This document shows positions 59,614-64,000 of a DNA stretch of 64,000 bases, one piece after another. Position numbers and translations under genes: made by a program. Below the pieces are notes generated by a model. The model was not told the DNA's origin and ran no database searches. It saw only the letters and a list, made by a program, of their open reading frames with translations. Within the stretch, counting starts at the first letter, position 1. Every line of letters begins with the position of its first letter. The stretch is from Rhizobium croatiense (lineage in GTDB: Bacteria > Pseudomonadota > Alphaproteobacteria > Rhizobiales > Rhizobiaceae), in assembly GCF_019793465.1 (NCBI RefSeq), contig NZ_JAILYJ010000007.1, positions 1 through 64,000 on the forward strand, read 5' to 3'.

Positions 59614-60629
59614 GCCGCCTCCCGGCTGTCGACAAGAGCTGCATCAAGCGCATCGTAAAGGCGTGCGGCCACCTCGCCCGGATCGCGCGAGGTCATGATC
59701 ACGGCCTTCTCGCCGCCGGCCAGTGCGGGCGCAAAACGCTCGAGATACCAGCCGAGATGCTTGCGGGCATGGCGGATCGCCACCGCCTCGCCGTAGAAAT
59801 CGAGCATCATCCGGTAATGCTCGACGGCGATATCGGCAATGTCTTCGCGTCGCGGCTCCGCCGCACCGGCAAGCACGCCGGCATGCCACGGCCTGCCCTG
59901 GCACCCCCTGCCGATCATGACGGCATCGGCGCCGGAGCGGCGCAATATTTCCTGCGCATCCGCGGCGGTTTCGACATCGCCATTGGCGATCAGCGGAATG
60001 GAGATGACGTCGCGAACGGAACGGATCGCATCCCAATCGGCGCGACCTTCGTAAAACTGCATGCGGGTGCGCCCATGAATGGTGACGAGCTGAATGCCGG
60101 CGGCTTCGGCGCGGCGCGCAATGTCGGGCGCGTTGATGGAATTCTCGTCCCAGCCGAGGCGCATCTTCAGCGTCACCGGAATGTCGACGGCCTTGACCGT
60201 CGCTTCGATCAGGCCGAGCGCGTGATCGGGATCGCGCATCAGCGCCGAGCCGGAGTAGCCGCCGATCACTTTCTTTGCCGGACAGCCCATATTGATGTCG
60301 ATGATATCGGCGCCATGATCGGCGGCGATCTTAGCCGCCTCCGCCATCCAGTGCGCGTCCCGGCCGGCAAGCTGCACCATGTGCGGCCGAAATCCCGCCG
60401 CCCTGAGCCGCGCCCAGGATTCGGATGTGTCGTTGATCAGTTCGCGGCTCGCCACCATTTCGGTGACGACGAGGCCGGCGCCGAAGCGCCAGGCCAGCTC
60501 GCGGAAGGGCATGTCCGTGACTCCGGACATCGGCGCCAGCACCACGCGATTCCGCACGGATACATCTCCGATTCGGAAAGGCGCTGCGAGGTCGTTGGAA
60601 ATCAAATGATTATCTTTCAGGCATACCAT
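59610..60629 (-). CDS. dusB: tRNA-dihydrouridine synthase DusB (NifR3)
   Basis: This 339-aa FMN enzyme reduces uridine in the tRNA D-loop. The TIM-barrel start has [20 protein letters not shown], the catalytic Cys is in [20 protein letters not shown], and [20 protein letters not shown] and [20 protein letters not shown] are conserved family motifs. As in other alphaproteobacteria (nifR3) it heads the ntrBC operon. The start at 60629 has a weak ribosome site; a TTG nearer the barrel is possible. Confidence 0.94.
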   Translation of the reverse strand: MVCLKDNHLISNDLAAPFRIGDVSVRNRVVLAPMSGVTDMPFRELAWRFGAGLVVTEMVASRELINDTSESWARLRAAGFRPHMVQLAGRDAHWMAEAAKIAADHGADIIDINMGCPAKKVIGGYSGSALMRDPDHALGLIEATVKAVDIPVTLKMRLGWDENSINAPDIARRAEAAGIQLVTIHGRTRMQFYEGRADWDAIRSVRDVISIPLIANGDVETAADAQEILRRSGADAVMIGRGCQGRPWHAGVLAGAAEPRREDIADIAVEHYRMMLDFYGEAVAIRHARKHLGWYLERFAPALAGGEKAVIMTSRDPGEVAARLYDALDAALVDSREAA

Positions 60630-60772
60630 GGGGCTGCATTATTTTTAGCCATAGATCCATGGCTTTGCCAAGGGGGCTCGGATCGGAATCGATATTTTTT
60701 GGGCAGATGCTGGAAAAGGCCAAAGCAAGAGGTTAGAGCACTCCGGTCAATTCCGCATATTTTAGGGGATTT

Positions 60773-61990
60773 ATGCTGCAAATGCCGTCCAAGCAACCGA
60801 TATCGGCTGGAATTGTCATCGTTGCCGCCGGCCGCGGCGAGCGTGCCGGATCCTCCAAGGAAGGTCCCAAGCAATATCGCCTGATCGGCGGCAAGCCGGT
60901 TATCGTCCATACGCTTGAAAACTTCATGACATGGGGGCCGGCGACCGAGATCGTCGTCGTCATTCATCCCGATGACGAGGCGCTGTTTGCCAAGGCGTTC
61001 CGCCATATCATTTCGGCAACGCCGATCGAAATGGTGCATGGCGGCCCGACGCGGCAGCAATCGGTGCTGGCCGGTCTTCGATACCTCAGGGACAAGCATG
61101 TCAGCCACGTGCTGATTCACGATGCGGTGCGACCCTTCTTCGACCACGCGCTTCTCGACCGCATTGCCGAAACGCTTGGAAGCGGCGCGGCGGCGGTGCT
61201 GCCGGCCATGCCGGTAGCCGATACGCTGAAACGTGCAGATGGCGCCGGCACGGTGCTGGCAACGGTTTCGCGCGAGCAGCTTTACGCGGCGCAGACGCCG
61301 CAATCCTTCGCCTTCGAAACGATTCTCGATGCGCATGAGAAGGCGGCGGCGAGCGGGCGGAGCGATTTCACCGACGACGCGTCGATCGCCGAATGGCTGG
61401 GCATTCCGGTGACGATCGTCGAGGGCACGGCCGACAACGTCAAGCTGACGGTCAAGAGGGATATTGCCATGGCCGACGACAAGCTGTCGTCGTCGCTGCT
61501 TCCCGATGTGCGCACCGGCAATGGCTACGATGTGCACCAGCTCGAAGCGGGCGACGGCGTGACCCTGTGCGGCGTATTCATTCCGCACGATCAGAAGCTC
61601 AAGGGCCATTCCGATGCCGATGTCGCGCTGCATGCGTTGACGGACGCGCTGCTCGCCACCTGCGGCGCCGGCGATATCGGCGATCATTTCCCGCCATCCG
61701 ACCCGCAATGGAAGGGAGCGGCTTCGCGGATCTTCATCGAGCATGCCGCGCGGATCGTGCGCGAACGCGGCGGCACGATCATGAATGCCGATGTCTCGCT
61801 GATCGCCGAGGCGCCGAAGGTCGGCCCGCATCGGGAGGCCATGCGGGCGAACCTGTCGGAATATCTCGGCATCGATCTCGAGCGCTGCTCGGTCAAGGCG
61901 ACGACCAACGAGACGATCGGCTTCGTCGGCCGGCGCGAAGGCATCGCGGCAATCGCCACGGCGACCGTCGTTTATCGTGGGAGGAAATGA
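60773..61990 (+). CDS. ispDF: Bifunctional IspD/IspF isoprenoid synthesis enzyme
   Basis: This 405-aa fusion is typical of alphaproteobacteria. It carries 2-C-methyl-D-erythritol 4-phosphate cytidylyltransferase (residues 10-235) and MEcPP synthase (about 240-405), steps 3 and 5 of the MEP pathway. IspD shows [20 protein letters not shown] with KQY, and [20 protein letters not shown]. IspF shows [20 protein letters not shown] with metal Asp/His, then [20 protein letters not shown] and [19 protein letters not shown]. The divergent neighbour is dusB. The end overlaps the start region of the cinA-like gene. Confidence 0.96.
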   Translation: MLQMPSKQPISAGIVIVAAGRGERAGSSKEGPKQYRLIGGKPVIVHTLENFMTWGPATEIVVVIHPDDEALFAKAFRHIISATPIEMVHGGPTRQQSVLAGLRYLRDKHVSHVLIHDAVRPFFDHALLDRIAETLGSGAAAVLPAMPVADTLKRADGAGTVLATVSREQLYAAQTPQSFAFETILDAHEKAAASGRSDFTDDASIAEWLGIPVTIVEGTADNVKLTVKRDIAMADDKLSSSLLPDVRTGNGYDVHQLEAGDGVTLCGVFIPHDQKLKGHSDADVALHALTDALLATCGAGDIGDHFPPSDPQWKGAASRIFIEHAARIVRERGGTIMNADVSLIAEAPKVGPHREAMRANLSEYLGIDLERCSVKATTNETIGFVGRREGIAAIATATVVYRGRK

Positions 61991-62490
61991 TGAGCCTCTT
62001 TCCCGAGGATATCCATTCGGCGGCAGCGGCAATTATCCGCGACTTCGCCGCCGCCCGACTAATGGTGTCGGCGGCAGAATCCTGCACCGGCGGGCTGATA
62101 TCAGGCGCGCTGACGGAGATATCCGGCTCATCCGCCGTCGTCGACCGTGGCTTCGTTACCTATACGAATAGCGCCAAGACCGAGCTGCTCGGGGTGCAGG
62201 CGCGAACATTGCTGCGTTTCGGCGCAGTCTCCGAGGAGACCGCCCGGCAGATGGCGCACGGCGCCCTCTTCCGCTCGCGCGCCGACATCGCCGTCGCCGT
62301 CACCGGCATTGCCGGCCCCGGCGGCGGTTCGGCCGAAAAACCGATTGGCCTCGTGCATCTTGCCGCGAAATCGCGCAGCGGCGCGCTCATCCACCGCAAA
62401 ATGCTCTATGGCGACATCGGCCGCAGCGAGGTTCGGCTGGCAACGGTCAGGACGGCACTCGAGATGCTTCGTTTGCTCCTCACGCACTGA
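61990..62490 (+). CDS. CinA family protein, nicotinamide-nucleotide amidohydrolase domain (PncC type)
   Basis: This 166-aa stand-alone C-terminal CinA domain deamidates nicotinamide mononucleotide in NAD recycling. Seen are LMVSAAESCTGGLISGALTE with the catalytic Ser, VVDRGFVTYTNSAKTELLGV, and VAVTGIAGPGGGSAEKPIGL followed by VHLA. GGGAGG at 61979-61984 lies within the end of ispDF; tandem ATGs (61987, 61990) overlap the ispDF stop codon, so coupling is likely. The N-terminal competence domain is absent, as in many bacteria. Confidence 0.92.
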   Translation: MSLFPEDIHSAAAAIIRDFAAARLMVSAAESCTGGLISGALTEISGSSAVVDRGFVTYTNSAKTELLGVQARTLLRFGAVSEETARQMAHGALFRSRADIAVAVTGIAGPGGGSAEKPIGLVHLAAKSRSGALIHRKMLYGDIGRSEVRLATVRTALEMLRLLLTH

Positions 62491-62508
62491 TGTGCCTGCA
62501 ACCGGCCG

Positions 62509-62961
62509 TCAGGCTGGAGCGTAGATCTTGCTCGCGCGCGTTTCGAAGGCTTCGGTGAACATGCGGAAGGCGCGGTCGAACATCGAGCCCATCAACGCGC
62601 CGAGGATGCGGCTTTTGAATTCGTAATCGATGAAGAAATTGATGGTGCAGCCGCCCGCCGGCGTCTCGGCGAAATGCCAGCGATTGTCGAGATATTTGAA
62701 CGGGCCGTCGATATATTTGACCTCGATGACGCGCTCGGCCCGGTTCAAGAGCACCTGGGTCGTGAAGGTCTCGCGGATCGCCTTGTAGCCGACGGTCATA
62801 TCGGCCACGAGCAGGATCTTGCCGTCACGCTCCTTGCGGCTTCTGACCGACAGCGCCTCGCAAAGCGGCAGGAACTCGGGATAACGTTCGACATCGGCAA
62901 CGAGATCGAACATCTGGTCGGGCGTATGCGTTACGGAACGGTGCGTTTCGAAGTGCGGCAT
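62509..62961 (-). CDS. Coq10/RatA-like START-domain protein
   Basis: This 150-aa SRPBCC/START-fold protein has HFETHRSVTHTPDQMFDLVA, DVERYPEFLPLCEALSVRSR, FTTQVLLNRAERVIEVKYID, GPFKYLDNRWHFAETPAGGC and INFFIDYEFKSRILGALMGS, all of the Coq10/RatA pattern. Members bind ubiquinone or a similar lipid and help its use in respiration; the RatA name refers to an older ribosome-association report. The ATG at 62961 suits the fold; a GTG 9 bp earlier is possible. It is convergent with the cinA-like gene. Confidence 0.88.
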   Translation of the reverse strand: MPHFETHRSVTHTPDQMFDLVADVERYPEFLPLCEALSVRSRKERDGKILLVADMTVGYKAIRETFTTQVLLNRAERVIEVKYIDGPFKYLDNRWHFAETPAGGCTINFFIDYEFKSRILGALMGSMFDRAFRMFTEAFETRASKIYAPA

Positions 62962-62970
62962 AGGCGGCAC

Positions 62971-63552
62971 TTAATCGGGCGGGCCGAGAAGATCAAGAAG
63001 CTCGCGCATCTGGGCCCGGGATTTTAGCTCAAGAACCGGCACGTCGGGGCCGTGCTCGGCGATGCCGGCGACGAGGCGGGGCGCTAATTTCTCCTCGAAG
63101 GTCCAGATGAAGCGGAGGAATTCCAAATCGATCTTCTCGATACAGCCCGGCGCCATTTCGGGGCGAGTACGGCCGATCCATTTCGGCCACCGGCTGATTG
63201 CGCCCCACATGCAGACGAGCCGCTGCATGCGGACCCACACGACGAAATCGGTGCGCGGCAACCGAATGTCCAAGGAAGACGGATTCGTGCCGTCCATGAT
63301 CCAACGTTCTTCGAGGATCCGGGTGGCGATGATCATTCTCTGCTCGACCCTGTCGCGCGTGACCCAGCCGGGAAGCCAATAGACGTCGCGGTCGAGCGAA
63401 ATGTAGGAAAGCCCGAAGCGCCTGGCGATCTCCAGCGACAGCGTCGATTTGCCGCCGCCCGAGCAGCCGATGACAAGGATGCGGCGGGCCGTACGGATAT
63501 GCTCTGCCGCCTGTTTAAGATCGGTGATCTGCTGATGCGATCCATCATGCAA
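62971..63552 (-). CDS. P-loop adenylate-kinase-like protein (topology-modulation/FlaR type)
   Basis: This 193-aa soluble protein has Walker A ILVIGCSGGGKSTLSLEIAR (about 25-44), SYISLDRDVYWLPGWVTRDR (nucleoside-site region), WIMDGTNPSSLDIRLPRTDF and VVWVRMQRLVCMWGAISRWP. These features match the small P-loop kinases annotated as DNA topology modulation protein or FlaR-like AAA proteins. The phosphoryl acceptor is unknown. A paralogue with the same layout begins just upstream and runs off the window. Confidence 0.82.
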   Translation of the reverse strand: MHDGSHQQITDLKQAAEHIRTARRILVIGCSGGGKSTLSLEIARRFGLSYISLDRDVYWLPGWVTRDRVEQRMIIATRILEERWIMDGTNPSSLDIRLPRTDFVVWVRMQRLVCMWGAISRWPKWIGRTRPEMAPGCIEKIDLEFLRFIWTFEEKLAPRLVAGIAEHGPDVPVLELKSRAQMRELLDLLGPPD

Positions 63553-63588
63553 CTCCCTCGAGCCAGACGTGCGTTTCGCCGGCGCGAC

Positions 63589-64000
63589 TCAAGCGCCAAG
63601 AGCGGCGAACCGGCTAGCTGCTTTGTGCGATCTTATGATGACGGTGGAATTTGCAAGGCCGTGATCGCGAAGTGCTGCCTCGATCAGAGGTGCGACATTG
63701 CGCTCGAAATTCCAGATATAGACAAGCAATTCCAGCGAAAGGCGTTCGGGGCAGCCGGCAGGCAGTTCGGGGCGGTTGCGCCTAAAATAACGGAATGCTC
63801 TCGAGACCGCGCCGTACAGGCATGCATATTTGGACAGCCGAAGCCAAATGACGGCGTCGGCGCGCGGCAGGCGAAGATGGAAGAGTTTGAGGCCGGTTCC
63901 ATCCATGATCCAGCGTTCTTCCGCAACCGCCTTGGCGATCAGGCGGTCGATCTCTTCGCGCGGTCTCTTTCGCCAGCCCGGCAGCCAGTAGAAGTCTCGG
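63589..64000 (-). CDS. P-loop adenylate-kinase-like protein, tandem paralogue (5' end beyond the window)
   Basis: The visible 136 codons read RDFYWLPGWRKRPREEIDRL, then VAEERWIMDGTGLKLFHLRL, PRADAVIWLRLSKYACLYGA, and a C-terminal NSTVIIRSHKAASRFAALGA. These align along their length with the downstream 193-aa protein (RDVYWLPGW, EERWIMDGT, LRLPR). The Walker A part lies to the right of the window. The pair is a tandem duplication with about half of residues retained in the shared blocks. Confidence 0.85.
   Translation of the reverse strand, partial: RDFYWLPGWRKRPREEIDRLIAKAVAEERWIMDGTGLKLFHLRLPRADAVIWLRLSKYACLYGAVSRAFRYFRRNRPELPAGCPERLSLELLVYIWNFERNVAPLIEAALRDHGLANSTVIIRSHKAASRFAALGA

Overview
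The window looks like chromosomal DNA of a fast-growing rhizobium (Rhizobium etli/leguminosarum group). The evidence is high GC content, the cluster dusB(nifR3)-ntrB-ntrC ... ntrY-ntrX-dat-hfq-hflX, a fused ispDF gene, DUF982 proteins, a cysG-DUF2849-cysI-DUF934 operon, and intergenic palindromes of the rhizobial RIME/RPE kind. All assignments come from reading translations and motifs; no database search was run.

Left third (1-16 kb): sugar-acid and sugar catabolism. After the tail of an IS110-type transposase there is a complete peptide/oligosaccharide-type ABC importer (minus strand). It is divergent from a FadR-type GntR regulator, a mannonate-dehydratase-like enzyme and a KdgD-type 5-dehydro-4-deoxyglucarate dehydratase. 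Near-perfect palindromes lie in front of both transcription units, which suggests one uronate/aldarate regulon. Next comes a second importer of the MalEFGK type, divergent from a ROK repressor, a Gfo/Idh/MocA oxidoreductase and a ThuA-like protein.

Middle (16-37 kb): accessory DNA. It holds an AraC / GlcG-like / SDR / NTF2-like cluster, small rhizobial proteins (two DUF982, two translationally coupled ORFans, a small lipoprotein) and two different class III nucleotide cyclases. It also holds an ABC exporter, a threonine-dehydratase-like plus ornithine-cyclodeaminase-like pair (possible hydroxyaspartate/hydroxyectoine module), a FAD monooxygenase and an outer-membrane beta-barrel protein. A strange low-coding stretch (33.4-34.8 kb) carries two diverged copies of a ~280-370 bp element around a 24-residue membrane microprotein. 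It is followed by frameshifted phage-like genes and a PIN-domain protein, ending at the 3' end of tRNA-Lys(UUU).

Right part (37-64 kb): mostly core genes. These are a CcdA-like protein, an AEC transporter, a UbiH-like hydroxylase, the sulfite reduction/siroheme operon, a deaminase, mazG, hflX, hfq, dat, ntrX, ntrY, an aldo/keto reductase, ntrC, ntrB, dusB, ispDF, cinA, coq10/ratA-like and two tandem P-loop kinase-like genes. The normal ntrC-ntrY junction is broken by about 4.3 kb. That insert contains the aldo/keto reductase, a candidate sRNA with a strong terminator, two perfect DnaA boxes, a 217-bp in-frame duplicate of the ntrC 3' end, and a small stress cassette (Met-rich EF-hand protein, UspA, DksA/TraR zinc finger). 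The most unusual points are the ntrC 3'-end duplication, the duplicated structured element at 33.4-34.7 kb, and the decayed island next to tRNA-Lys.
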